From NCBI RefSeq assembly GCF_029223255.1, contig NZ_JARHUC010000007.1:186001-250000 (forward strand): a DNA stretch of 64,000 nt. The letters are read 5' to 3'. The translations under genes and the position numbers were made by a program. Shown in pieces: positions 43,192-51,797 of this stretch; within the stretch, counting starts at the first letter, position 1; each line of letters starts with the position of its first letter. This DNA comes from Albimonas marina (GTDB taxonomy: Bacteria; Pseudomonadota; Alphaproteobacteria; Rhodobacterales; Rhodobacteraceae). The notes below the pieces were generated by a model, which was not told where the DNA came from, ran no database searches, and saw only the letters and a program-made list of their open reading frames with translations.

Positions 43192-43971
43192 TCAGCCCTT
43201 CAGGGCGGCGAAGCGCTTGGCGAGGTCGCGGGCGGCCTCCTCCCACCCCCAGGGCGGGTTGGCGAGCCAGAGGCCGGAGCCGATCATCCGGTGCCCCTCC
43301 CGCGCGGGGGGGAAGCGGACCTCGGAGCGGGCCACGCCCTCGGTCCCCATCGCGTCGAGCTTCGCCGTCAGCTCGCGATGCGCGCCCGAGGCGAGGATCG
43401 GGTACCACAGCATCAGCACCCCCACCGGCCACTTGCGCCGGATCCGGGCCAGGAACTCGGGCGTCGCCGACCACTCCGACTTCACCTCGTAGGAGGGGTC
43501 GATCAGCAGCACGCCGCGGCGCGGCTCGGGCGGGGTCAGCGACATCGCGAGCGAGGGGCCGTCGGCGTCGTGGATCTCGGCGGTGGGCAGCGCGTCGCGC
43601 AGGGCCTCGACCTCCTGCGGATGGCGCTCGGCCAGCACGATGCGGTCGTCGCCGCGCAGCAGGGTGCGCGCGATCAGGGGCGAGCCGGGATAGGCGTCGG
43701 GGCCGCCCAGCCGGCGCGCCTCGGCCAGCGCCTTCGCATAGGGATGATCGGGGGCGAACCACCGCTCCATCCGCGCGACGCCGGCCGCGGCCTCGCCGGT
43801 CTTGCGCGCCTCGGGGCCGGAGAGGTCGTAGAGCGCGCGGCCCGCGTGCGTCTCGAAATAGGTCAGGGGCTTGGGCTTGCGCGCCAGGTACTCCAGCGCC
43901 AGCGCCAGCAGGGCGTGCTTGTGCACGTCGGCGGCGTTTCCGGCGTGGTAGGCGTGCTGGTAGGACAGCAT
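43192..43971 (-). CDS. rlmJ: 23S rRNA (adenine(2030)-N6)-methyltransferase RlmJ
   Basis: A 259-residue SAM-dependent methyltransferase acting on A2030 of 23S rRNA. The N-terminus MLSYQHAYHAGNAADVHKH is diagnostic of RlmJ. The catalytic loop reads LIDPSYE (a DPPY-type motif) near residue 155, and IGSGLWLANPPWG lies near the C-terminus. It lies 30 bp downstream of the phosphatidylcholine synthase gene, so the two may share a transcript without functional link. Confidence 0.94.
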   Translation of the reverse strand: MLSYQHAYHAGNAADVHKHALLALALEYLARKPKPLTYFETHAGRALYDLSGPEARKTGEAAAGVARMERWFAPDHPYAKALAEARRLGGPDAYPGSPLIARTLLRGDDRIVLAERHPQEVEALRDALPTAEIHDADGPSLAMSLTPPEPRRGVLLIDPSYEVKSEWSATPEFLARIRRKWPVGVLMLWYPILASGAHRELTAKLDAMGTEGVARSEVRFPPAREGHRMIGSGLWLANPPWGWEEAARDLAKRFAALKG

Positions 43972-44001
43972 TCTGGGAACGCTCGCAGGTCTGGGCGCGC
44001 C

Positions 44002-44700
44002 TCAGCGGCGCAGGGCCTCGGTGATCTGCTGGGCCATGCCGGCGCCGAGCAGGTAGAGGCTGGTGACCACGATCCCGGTCTGCACGAACAGGCCCGGATC
44101 GAAATGCGCCAGCGCCGCCCAGCAGCCGAACACGGTCCACAGGATCGCCATCGGCAGCGAGACCTTGCGCCAGCGCACGGTGCGCACCGGGTGGATGAAC
44201 TTCAGCGGCGCGAACATCGCCGCCGCCAGCACCGTGATCACCGCCATGATCACCCCGGTCGAGGGGGTCAGCGCGAACAGCACCAGCACCACCATGTTCC
44301 AGCAGCCGGGGAAGCCCAGGAAGCTCTTGTCCCCGGTCTTCATCCAGCTTCCCGCGAAGTAGAGGCCTGACGAAAAGGTGATCCCGATCAGCGCCACCCA
44401 GGCCCAGACGCCGGGCAGGATCCCGCTCTGGAACAGGGCGTAGGCCGGGATGAAGACGTAGGTCAGGTAGTCGATGATCAGGTCGAGCACCACGCCGTCG
44501 ATGTGCGGGGCGTGGGTGCGCACGTCGTACTTGCGCGCCAGCGGCCCGTCGATTCCGTCGACGGCGAAGGCCACCACCAGCCACAGGAACATCTGGTTCC
44601 AGTTCTCGTCGACCGCCGCCAGCAGGGCCAGCATGGCGAACACCGCCCCGGTGGCGGTGAGAAGGTGGACGGACAGGGCGCGAAGCGAAGACGTGGTCAT
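44002..44700 (-). CDS. pcs: Phosphatidylcholine synthase
   Basis: A 232-residue CDP-alcohol phosphatidyltransferase that condenses choline with CDP-diacylglycerol. The family catalytic motif is D51-G-x2-A-R56...D68-G-x3-D73-x3-D77, with eight predicted membrane helices. Length and WNQMFLWLVVAFAVDGIDGPLAR match Pcs of rhizobia and rhodobacteria. The ATG at 44700 follows AGTAGGG and a promoter with a near-consensus -10 (44707-44712). Phosphatidylcholine is a common membrane lipid in host-associated and marine alphaproteobacteria. Confidence 0.93.
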   Translation of the reverse strand: MTTSSLRALSVHLLTATGAVFAMLALLAAVDENWNQMFLWLVVAFAVDGIDGPLARKYDVRTHAPHIDGVVLDLIIDYLTYVFIPAYALFQSGILPGVWAWVALIGITFSSGLYFAGSWMKTGDKSFLGFPGCWNMVVLVLFALTPSTGVIMAVITVLAAAMFAPLKFIHPVRTVRWRKVSLPMAILWTVFGCWAALAHFDPGLFVQTGIVVTSLYLLGAGMAQQITEALRR

Positions 44701-44706
44701 CCCTAC

Positions 44707-44734
44707 TCTATACTGCACCGAGCGCGATTTGTAA
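44707..44734 (-). promoter_or_regulatory. Promoter of pcs, possibly leaderless
   Basis: On the minus strand TTACAA (44734-44729) and TATAGA (44712-44707) are 16 bp apart. The -10 ends only six bases before the pcs ATG, so transcription would begin at or next to the start codon unless the promoter lies elsewhere. Confidence 0.5.
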
Positions 44735-44969
44735 GGCGCGGCCTTCGTCAGGGAAGCTTCGGGATGTGGGATGCGGGCCCATTCTCCGGCGCCGCGCCCG
44801 GCGCACGGCCCGCGGCGTTCGGACCGTCGACCTGCCGCCCGGCTGTGGCTAGGGTCTTGTCCAGACCATTCCACACCGGGAGCCCCCCGCCCGGCCGCGC
44901 CGCCGCCGTCCCACGCCGCCGCCGCCGCCGCCCGCCGGGCGAAGGCCCCCGCTCCAGCGGAGGGGACGC

Positions 44970-45896
44970 ATGCGCGTCATCAAGATCGGCGGCGCCCAGA
45001 TGGGCCCGATCCAGTTGGCCGACGACCGTGCCGCGGTGGTGGCGCGGATGATCGCGCTGCTCGACCAGGCGGCGGCCGAGGGCTGCGGGCTGGTGGTGTT
45101 CCCCGAACTGTGCCTGACCACCTTCTTCCCCCGCTGGAAGGAGCATGAGGCCGACATCCCCTCGTTCTACGAGGACGCGATGCCCAACGCCGCGACGCAG
45201 CCGCTGTTCGACCGCGCCAGGGCCCACGGGATCGCGATCAGCTTCGGCTACGCCGAGCGCACGCCCGAGGGGCGGCGCTTCAACACCTCGATCCTGACGA
45301 ACCGCGCGGGCGAGATCGTCGGAAAATACCGCAAGGTCCACCTGCCGGGGCATGTCGAGTACGACGACGCCCGCAGCCACCAGCACCTCGAGAAACGCTA
45401 TTTCGAGCCGGGCGACCTCGGCTTTCCCGTCTGGCGCAACGAGGGCGCGGTGATGGGCATGTGCATCTGCAACGACCGCCGCTGGCCCGAGACCTGGCGG
45501 GTGATGGGCCTGCAGGGGGTCGAGCTGGTCGTGCTGGGCTACAACACCCCCTCGGTGAACGCCGAGATGGCGGGGGAGGGGCTGGAGAAGCGCCTCTATC
45601 ACTCCGAGCTCTCGATCGCCTCGGGCGCCTACCAGAACGCCTGCTGGGCGGTCGCGGTCGCCAAGGCGGGGGACGAGGACGGGCACCCGCTGATGGGCGG
45701 CTCGATCATCGTCGATCCCGACGGCTTCGTGGTGGCCCGCGCGCGGACCGAGGGCGACGAGCTGATCACGGCCGAGGCCGACATGGACGCCTGCGCCTTC
45801 GGCAAGTCCACGATCTTCGACTTCGCCCGCCACCGGCGGATCGAGCACTACGGCCGGATCACCGCCCAGACCGGCGCCACCCCGCCCGAGGGCTGA
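44970..45896 (+). CDS. N-carbamoyl-D-amino acid hydrolase
   Basis: A 308-residue nitrilase-superfamily enzyme that splits N-carbamoyl-D-amino acids to amino acid, CO2 and ammonia. The catalytic triad is E46 (FPELCLTTFF), K122 (RKVHLPGH) and C167 (CICNDRRWPE); the last motif is specific to carbamoylases. Length fits the 304-residue Agrobacterium enzyme. GGAGGGG precedes the ATG. It is the first gene of the hydantoin operon, acting after the hydantoinase encoded at 47509. Confidence 0.92.
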   Translation: MRVIKIGGAQMGPIQLADDRAAVVARMIALLDQAAAEGCGLVVFPELCLTTFFPRWKEHEADIPSFYEDAMPNAATQPLFDRARAHGIAISFGYAERTPEGRRFNTSILTNRAGEIVGKYRKVHLPGHVEYDDARSHQHLEKRYFEPGDLGFPVWRNEGAVMGMCICNDRRWPETWRVMGLQGVELVVLGYNTPSVNAEMAGEGLEKRLYHSELSIASGAYQNACWAVAVAKAGDEDGHPLMGGSIIVDPDGFVVARARTEGDELITAEADMDACAFGKSTIFDFARHRRIEHYGRITAQTGATPPEG

Positions 45897-45932
45897 ACCC
45901 TCCCGCCGCCCCCCAAACCGCCTGAGGCCCCC

Positions 45933-46544
45933 ATGCTGATCGACTTCGACGGGCTCGACCCCAAGCTGCGCTACAAGCTGATGTGCGGCGCGGTGATCCC
46001 GCGCCCCGTGGCCTGGATCACCACCCAGGGCCGGGACGGCACCGTCAACGCCGCCCCCTATTCCTTCTTCAACATCTTCGGCGAGGATCCGGCCCTGGTG
46101 GTCGTGGGCCTGGGCCACAAGGCGAACGAGCCCAAGGACACCACCCGCAACATCCTCGAGACCGGGGAGTTCGTGGTGAACATCCCCTCGCTGAGCCAGA
46201 TCGACGACATGGTCGACAGCGCCGCCGTCTATCCCGCCCATCGCGGCGAGCCGGACGTGCTGGACCTCGCGCTCGCGCCCTCGGCCAAGGTGGCGCCGCC
46301 CCGGCTCGCCGACTGTCCGGTGGCGCTGGAGTGCCGCAAGATCACCGGCCTGACCTTCGGCCCCACGCGCGAGCTGCTGATCGGCGAGGCGGTGGCGCTG
46401 CAGGCCCGCGACGGGCTGGTCGACCCCGAGACGCTGCGCTTCGACTGGCAGGGCGACTTCCCCATCGCGCGCCTCTTCGCGGACCGCTACGGTCGCATCG
46501 AGGAGATCGAGCCGCGCCCGATCCCCAAGCCGAAGCCCGAATGA
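45933..46544 (+). CDS. Flavin reductase-family (FMN-binding split-barrel) protein
   Basis: A 203-residue FMN-binding split-barrel protein. The family stretch is MCGAVIPRPVAWITTQGRDGTVNAAPYSFFNIFGEDPALVVVG (about 17-59), followed by KDTTRNILETGEFVVNI. Such proteins supply reduced flavin to monooxygenases or act as flavin-linked oxidases. No two-component monooxygenase is adjacent. It lies 36 bp after the carbamoylase gene and 20 bp before the DapA-family gene, clearly inside the operon. Confidence 0.88.
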   Translation: MLIDFDGLDPKLRYKLMCGAVIPRPVAWITTQGRDGTVNAAPYSFFNIFGEDPALVVVGLGHKANEPKDTTRNILETGEFVVNIPSLSQIDDMVDSAAVYPAHRGEPDVLDLALAPSAKVAPPRLADCPVALECRKITGLTFGPTRELLIGEAVALQARDGLVDPETLRFDWQGDFPIARLFADRYGRIEEIEPRPIPKPKPE

Positions 46545-46564
46545 GGCCGCCAGGGAGAACCGAC

Positions 46565-47512
46565 ATGCCCGCCATCGACCGCCGCACCGCCGGCGTCTAC
46601 GTGATCGCCGCCACGCCCTTCGACGACGATGGATCGCTGGACCTGGGCAGCGTCGACAGCCTGGTGGACAGCTACGTCTCCGCAGGCTGCGACGGCATGA
46701 CCATCCTGGGCGTGATGGGCGAGGCGATGAAGCTCTCGGCCGACGAGAGCCGGGAGGTGATGCGCCGCTTCCTCGCCCGCGCGCCAGAGGGCTTCGGGAC
46801 CATCGTCGGCGTCTCGGCCCCCGGTCTCGACAACCTCGCGCGCCTGGGGAAGGAGGCGATGGACGCCGGCGCCGCGGGCGTGATGATCGCCCCGATCCCC
46901 AGCCTCGCCACCGAGGAATCGGTCCTGAACTACTACGCCCAGGCCTGCGCCATGCTGGGCGAGGACGTGCCGGTCTGCTTCCAGGACTATCCGCAGCTGA
47001 CGGGGGTGAAGGTCTCGGCCGACACGATCCTCGAGCTGACCCGCCGCCACCCGCAGATCGTGATGCTCAAGCACGAGGACTGCCCGGGGCTGAACAAGCT
47101 GACCCGCGTGCGGGAGGGGTCGGGGACCGAATCCACCCCGCGCCTGTCGATCCTGTGCGGCAACGGCGGCCTGCACCTGTGCCAGGAGATGGCCCGCGGC
47201 GCCGACGGCGCGATGACCGGCTTCGCCTTCCCCGAGATGATGGTCGACGTCGTGCGCCTGTTCGCCGAGGGCAAGCCGGACGCCGCCGAGGACCTGTTCG
47301 ACGCCTGGCTGCCGCTGGTGCGCCACGAGGTGCAGCCCGGCCTCGGCCTCGCGCTGCGCAAGGAGACGCTGCGCCGGCGCGGCGCCATCAAGTCCGCCAA
47401 GGTCCGCGCGCCGGGCCCGAAGCTGACCGCCGCCGACCTCGCCGAACTCGACCGCCTGATCGCCCGCGCCGAGGCGCGGGTCCCCGCCGCCGGAGGAAGA
47501 CTAGCCGCATGA
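46565..47512 (+). CDS. Dihydrodipicolinate synthase-family lyase
   Basis: A 315-residue class I aldolase of the DapA/NanA superfamily. The TIM-barrel motifs are TILGVMGEAMKLSADE near residue 46 (GxxGE), the tyrosine in CFQDYPQLTGV near 140 and the Schiff-base lysine in VMLKHEDCPG near 168. It differs from true DapA (GTTGE, YNVPGRT), so it likely acts on another 2-keto acid or hydantoin-derived aldehyde. AGGGAGAA precedes the ATG at 46565. Its stop overlaps the hydantoinase start (ATGA). Confidence 0.88.
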   Translation: MPAIDRRTAGVYVIAATPFDDDGSLDLGSVDSLVDSYVSAGCDGMTILGVMGEAMKLSADESREVMRRFLARAPEGFGTIVGVSAPGLDNLARLGKEAMDAGAAGVMIAPIPSLATEESVLNYYAQACAMLGEDVPVCFQDYPQLTGVKVSADTILELTRRHPQIVMLKHEDCPGLNKLTRVREGSGTESTPRLSILCGNGGLHLCQEMARGADGAMTGFAFPEMMVDVVRLFAEGKPDAAEDLFDAWLPLVRHEVQPGLGLALRKETLRRRGAIKSAKVRAPGPKLTAADLAELDRLIARAEARVPAAGGRLAA

Positions 47513-48969
47513 CCCTGGACCTCGTCATCAAGGGGGGGACGGTCGCCACCGCCTCCGACGTGTTCGCCGCAGACGTCGGCGTGAAGGACGGGCGCATCGT
47601 GGCGATGGCCGAGAGCCTGGAGGCGCCCGACGTCATCGACGCCTCGGGCAAACTGGTGCTGCCGGGCGGGATCGAGGCCCACTGCCACATCGCGCAGGAG
47701 AGCGCCGCGGGGATCATGACCGCGGACGACTACTACACCGGCTCGGTCTCGGCGGCCTTCGGGGGGAACAGCTCCTTCGTCCCCTTCGCCGCCCAGCACC
47801 GCGGCATGGGCGTGACGCAGACGCTGGACCTCTACGACGGCCGCGCCGCGCCGAACTCGGTGATCGACTACGGCTACCACCTGATCGTCGCCGACCCGAC
47901 CGAGAAGGTCCTGACCGAGGAGCTGCCGGCGGCGTTCGAGCGCGGCGTGACCTCCTTCAAGGTCTTCATCACCTACCCGCTGATGAAGATCGAGGACCGC
48001 CAGTTCCTCGACATCCTCGCCGTCGCCAAGGCCCACGGCGCGATCACCATGGTCCATGCCGAGAACAACGGCATGATCGAGTGGATGGGCGAGCGGCTGA
48101 TGGCGGCCGGCCACACCAACCCGCGCTTCCACGCGCCCTCGCACCCCGCGCTGGCGGAAGAGGAGGCGATCCACCGCGCGATCTGCCTCGCCAAGCTGGT
48201 CGACGCGCCGCTGGTGATCGTGCACGTCTCCACCCCCGAGGGCGCCGAGATCGTGCGCCGCGCCCGCGCCGACGGCGCCAAGGTCTGGGCGGAGACCTGC
48301 CCGCAGTACCTCTTCCTCGACAAGTCGGACCTCGACCGGCCGGGGATGGAGGGGGCGAAGTTCATGTGCTCCCCGCCCGTGCGCGACGCCCGCACCCGCG
48401 AGGCGCTGTGGAAGCACCTGCAGACCGGCACCTTCACGCTCTGGTCGTCGGACCACGCGCCCTATCGCTTCGACGAGACCGGCAAGCTCTCGAACGGGCC
48501 GGAGGCGCCGTTCAAGAAGATCGCCAACGGCATGCCCGGCATCGCGCTGCGCCTGCCGCTGCTGTTCTCGGAAGGCGTGAACGCCGGGCGGATCTCCTTG
48601 CAGGACTTCGTGGCGCTGTCCTCGACCAACGCCGCGCGCCTCTACGGGATGCACCCGAAGAAGGGCGCGATCTGCATCGGGGCGGACGCCGACATCGCCA
48701 TCTGGGACCCGAAGCTGACCCGCACCGTCACCGCCGCCGACCAGCACGACGCGATGGACTACACCCCCTTCGAGGGGATGAGCCTGACCGGCTGGCCCGT
48801 CACGGTGCTGAGCCGCGGCCGCCGCATCGTGGAGGGCGGGGAGCTGAAGGCCGAGCGCGGCTCGGGCGCCTACATCTCCCGCGGGCTGCCCGAGATGACA
48901 GGGCGGCCCGGCTACAAGGCCCCGGAACTCGACCCGGCCCACAACTTCGGCGCGGAGATCGCCCCATGA
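47509..48969 (+). CDS. D-hydantoinase/dihydropyrimidinase
   Basis: A 486-residue amidohydrolase that opens 5-substituted hydantoins or dihydropyrimidines to N-carbamoyl amino acids. The dinuclear zinc site is intact: H58-x-H60 (EAHCHI), carboxylated lysine K151 (SFKVFITY), H183 (VHAENN), H239 (VIVHVS) and D315 (WSSDHAPY). It overlaps both neighbours (ATGA at 47509; start of racemase at 48966). The carbamoylase and racemase alongside identify it as a D-hydantoinase more than a pyrimidine-pathway enzyme. Confidence 0.93.
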   Translation: MTLDLVIKGGTVATASDVFAADVGVKDGRIVAMAESLEAPDVIDASGKLVLPGGIEAHCHIAQESAAGIMTADDYYTGSVSAAFGGNSSFVPFAAQHRGMGVTQTLDLYDGRAAPNSVIDYGYHLIVADPTEKVLTEELPAAFERGVTSFKVFITYPLMKIEDRQFLDILAVAKAHGAITMVHAENNGMIEWMGERLMAAGHTNPRFHAPSHPALAEEEAIHRAICLAKLVDAPLVIVHVSTPEGAEIVRRARADGAKVWAETCPQYLFLDKSDLDRPGMEGAKFMCSPPVRDARTREALWKHLQTGTFTLWSSDHAPYRFDETGKLSNGPEAPFKKIANGMPGIALRLPLLFSEGVNAGRISLQDFVALSSTNAARLYGMHPKKGAICIGADADIAIWDPKLTRTVTAADQHDAMDYTPFEGMSLTGWPVTVLSRGRRIVEGGELKAERGSGAYISRGLPEMTGRPGYKAPELDPAHNFGAEIAP

Positions 48970-49619
48970 GCCGCACTTTCGGCCCCATCGTCGTCGTGAA
49001 CCCCAACTCCAACGAGGAGGTGACCGAGGGCATGCGCGAGGCGCTGGCCGGCTTCGCGCTGCCCGGCGGCCCGGCCATCGAATGCGTGACCCTGACCGAG
49101 GGCCCCTTCGGCGTGGAGACGCAGGAGGACTCGGACAGCGTGGTCATGCCGCTCGCCCGCATGGCGAAGGAGCGGACCGACGCCTCGGGCTTCGTCATCG
49201 CCTGCTACTCCGACCCGGGGCTCGAGGTCTGCCGCTCGGTCGCCTCCTGCCCGGTGTTCGGGATCCAGGAATCGGCGGTGCTGACGGCGATGTCGCGGGC
49301 GGACCTGTTCGGCTCGATCGCGCTGTCGCCCAAGTCGATCCTGCGCCACCGCCCCTACATGCGCCGCATGGGGGTGCTGGGGCGGCTGGCGAACATCCGC
49401 CCCCTGAACATGTCGGTGGCCGAGAGCCACGCGCCCGAATCCTTCCCCCGCATCGTCGAGGTCGGCGAGGCGCTGAAGGCCGACGGCGCCGGCGCGATCC
49501 TGCTGGGCTGCGCGGGCATGGCCGGCCACCGCGCCGCGCTGGAGGCGGCGCTGGGCGTGCCGGTGATCGACCCGGTGCAGGCCGCGACCGGCATGGCGCT
49601 CGCCCAGGCCCTCGTCTGA
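48966..49619 (+). CDS. Asp/Glu/hydantoin racemase
   Basis: A 217-residue racemase. The two catalytic cysteines of the hydantoin racemase family are present: C80 (VIACYSDPG) and C182 (LLGCAGMAG). It would racemise 5-substituted hydantoins so that the D-specific hydantoinase can use both enantiomers. The start overlaps the hydantoinase stop by four bases. It ends the operon; no clear terminator follows. Confidence 0.92.
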   Translation: MSRTFGPIVVVNPNSNEEVTEGMREALAGFALPGGPAIECVTLTEGPFGVETQEDSDSVVMPLARMAKERTDASGFVIACYSDPGLEVCRSVASCPVFGIQESAVLTAMSRADLFGSIALSPKSILRHRPYMRRMGVLGRLANIRPLNMSVAESHAPESFPRIVEVGEALKADGAGAILLGCAGMAGHRAALEAALGVPVIDPVQAATGMALAQALV

Positions 49620-49751
49620 GGGCGGGGCGCGTCACGGCTTGGAAATCACGGCGGCCGCAGCGCTATTCCCATTGCCGCGGCCGCGCGCGCCCGTGTAGCT
49701 GAAGGGCAAGGGGGAGGGCGTCGCCGGCGCCCCGGACGCGTAGGGGGTCCC

Positions 49752-50705
49752 ATGTTTGCAGGTCTCAAGTCGCTCGCGGTCGCGGCGGGTCTCGCGGTTG
49801 CGGCCGGTCCGGCCGCGGCCATCGTCATCAACGATCCGGCCGGCGAGGCCCGGATGCTGGAGCTCGCGGCCGAGCACACCTCGGTCGTGCGCCTGACGGT
49901 GGACGACGGGCTGCAATGCTCGGGCTCGCTGATCTCCTCGACCACGGTGCTGACGGCGAAGCACTGCGTGGACAACGGCGGCGGCGGCGTGATCGCGGCC
50001 ACGCGGTTCGACGTCGACTTCGTGCTGGGCGACGGCACGCTGGGCGACACCCGGACGGTGGACGCGATCTCGATCCTCGGCTCGCTGCCCTTCGGCTTGA
50101 TCGACGGAACCGACCTCGCGCTGCTGACGCTGACGACGCCGATCCTGGACTTCGCGCCGCTGCGCCTGTTCGGCGAGGATCCGACGGACCTGGTCGCGAC
50201 CATGGTCGGCTATGGCGACCACGGGGTGGGGAGCGCCGGGCGCCTGAACGATTACGACGGCAAGCGCCGGGCCGCGACCAACGTCGTCGACCTCTACGGC
50301 GAGGCCGCGGGCACGGGCGGCGCCGGCGCGAACATCGTCAACACCGACTTCGACGACCCGCTGGGCACGTCGAACACCCTGTCGGCCTGGGGCAGCTCGT
50401 CCGACATGCAGACCGACGAGGGCACCACGGCCCCCGCCGACAGCGGCGGGCCGCTGCTGGTCGCGATGGGGTCGGAGTGGCTGATCGCCGGCGTGCTGTC
50501 GGGCGGCACCACCGCGAACAGCGTCTACGGCGACATCTCGTGGTGGACGGGCGTGATCTCCGACCAGGCGCGCAGCTTCATCGAGGGCGGGGGCGGCGTC
50601 TTCGCCGTCGCCACGGCCGTGCCGCTGCCGGCGGGCGGTCTGCTGATGCTCGCCGGCCTCGCGGCGCTGGGCATGGTCGGGCGGCGGGGGGCGCGACCGG
50701 CCTGA
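49752..50705 (+). CDS. Trypsin-like serine protease with VPLPA-CTERM tail
   Basis: A 317-residue exported S1-family protease. Signal peptide MFAGLKSLAVAAGLAVAAGP with cleavage near residue 23. The catalytic triad is H71 (TAKHC), D121 (DGTDLALL) and S231 (ADSGGPLL). The last 29 residues (AVPLPAGGLLMLAGLAALGM, then RRGARPA) form a VPLPA-type sorting signal: motif, hydrophobic helix, basic end. In Rhodobacterales such tails are recognised by an exosortase, none of which lies in the window. The ATG at 49752 follows AGGGGG. Confidence 0.9.
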   Translation: MFAGLKSLAVAAGLAVAAGPAAAIVINDPAGEARMLELAAEHTSVVRLTVDDGLQCSGSLISSTTVLTAKHCVDNGGGGVIAATRFDVDFVLGDGTLGDTRTVDAISILGSLPFGLIDGTDLALLTLTTPILDFAPLRLFGEDPTDLVATMVGYGDHGVGSAGRLNDYDGKRRAATNVVDLYGEAAGTGGAGANIVNTDFDDPLGTSNTLSAWGSSSDMQTDEGTTAPADSGGPLLVAMGSEWLIAGVLSGGTTANSVYGDISWWTGVISDQARSFIEGGGGVFAVATAVPLPAGGLLMLAGLAALGMVGRRGARPA

Positions 50706-50746
50706 GCCGCCGCCCGGCCCTCATCCCCCGACCCTTGCGCCCCGGC

Positions 50747-51181
50747 TCAGGCCGGGGACAGCGCGCCGGCCCAGTCCACGATCTTCGCCGCGGGCTGCGC
50801 GCCGGCCTGGCGCTTGGCCTCGCGTCCGCGGTGGAAGGCGATCAGCAGCGGGATGCCGCGGATGCCGTAGCGGGCGCCCGCCTGGGGAAAGGCCTCGGTG
50901 TCCAGCTTGGCGAAGCGCGCCCGACCCTTGAGCGCCTGGGCGGCCTTGGCGAACTCGGGCGCCATCATCCGGCAGGGGCCGCACCAGGCGGCCCAGAAGT
51001 CCACCACCAGCGGCAGCTCGTCGGTGCGCGCCGCCTTCTCCAGCACCTCGAAGGAGACGTCGACCGGCGCCCCCGAGACGAGGCCCGCGCCGCAGACGCC
51101 GCATTTCGGGCCCGCGCCCAGCTTCTCCTCCGGCACGCGGTTGGCCTGCCCGCAGGCGAGGCACGTCAGCTTGATCCCCAT
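50747..51181 (-). CDS. trxC: Thioredoxin 2 with N-terminal zinc ribbon
   Basis: A 144-residue cytosolic disulfide reductase. An N-terminal zinc ribbon has C7-x2-C10 and C27-x2-C30, followed by a thioredoxin fold with the active site WC67GPC70 and the cis-proline loop GIRGIPLL. This layout defines TrxC, usually induced by oxidative stress. GGAGAG precedes the start. The upstream region has two ATGCAT boxes 18 bp apart. Confidence 0.95.
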   Translation of the reverse strand: MGIKLTCLACGQANRVPEEKLGAGPKCGVCGAGLVSGAPVDVSFEVLEKAARTDELPLVVDFWAAWCGPCRMMAPEFAKAAQALKGRARFAKLDTEAFPQAGARYGIRGIPLLIAFHRGREAKRQAGAQPAAKIVDWAGALSPA

Positions 51182-51192
51182 CGCCGCTCTCC

Positions 51193-51216
51193 ATGCATTC
51201 GAAATCCGTGATGCAT
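51193..51216. promoter_or_regulatory. Paired ATGCAT boxes upstream of trxC
   Basis: Two ATGCAT palindromes (51193-51198 and 51211-51216) repeat with an 18-bp period in the only AT-richer stretch before trxC. They may be a regulator site or frame the promoter. The binding protein is unknown. Confidence 0.3.
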
Positions 51217-51295
51217 TTAGGAAGCCCGCGCCCCCGCCCCAAGCGTCCGGGGTCGGGGCGGGGCGGATTTTTTAGCGCGGCGCGCGCGGCGCCGC

Positions 51296-51625
51296 TCAGG
51301 CCGGCAGCTCGGCCGGCTCGCCGTCCACGCGCACTTCGCCCGCGACGTTGTCCACCACCACGTGGCAGTCGTAGATCGTCAGCGTCGGGCGGGTTCCGAA
51401 GCGGCTCTCCATCCAGGCGGGCCACTCGTCGTTGAACCAGGCCTCGGCGTTCTCCTTGGTGTCGAACATGTAGACCCCGCCGCCCCCGGCCTCGCCGTTG
51501 AGATAGTGCTTCGAGATCAGGCCCTTCACCTCCCGGTAGATGGGGGCGGACTTCAGCCCGCCGGCGATGGCGGCCTCCCTGGGGGACTTGGGGCTGCGCG
51601 GGATCTGCACGAGCGCGATGATCAT
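51296..51625 (-). CDS. YdhR-like putative monooxygenase-fold protein
   Basis: A 109-residue dimeric ferredoxin-like fold protein resembling the YdhR family (PREAAIAGGLKSAPIYREVKGLISKHYLNGEAGGGGVYMFDTKENAEAWFND). Members were named monooxygenases from fold similarity; activity is unproven. The ATG at 51625 is fixed by GGAGGAGACGACC upstream; the longer frame is noise. It diverges from the cyclase-family gene. Confidence 0.82.
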   Translation of the reverse strand: MIIALVQIPRSPKSPREAAIAGGLKSAPIYREVKGLISKHYLNGEAGGGGVYMFDTKENAEAWFNDEWPAWMESRFGTRPTLTIYDCHVVVDNVAGEVRVDGEPAELPA

Positions 51626-51797
51626 GGTCGTCTCCTCCGGCTGTCGCCCGGGCGCACGGGCGGCGCCCGTCATGCGACGGTTGATGCGCGGCCATGGGCC
51701 GGGCATGGTGACCGTCCGGCAGGTTGGATCAACAAGACGGCGTCCGCAACGCCCGCGTCCTCCGCCGGGGAGGAAGACCGCCAGGGAAGGAGCGCCC

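Noticed and set aside
51267-51273. T-run TTTTTT as a terminator
   Set aside because: It is on the plus strand between two minus-strand genes, and no stable stem precedes it in the right orientation.
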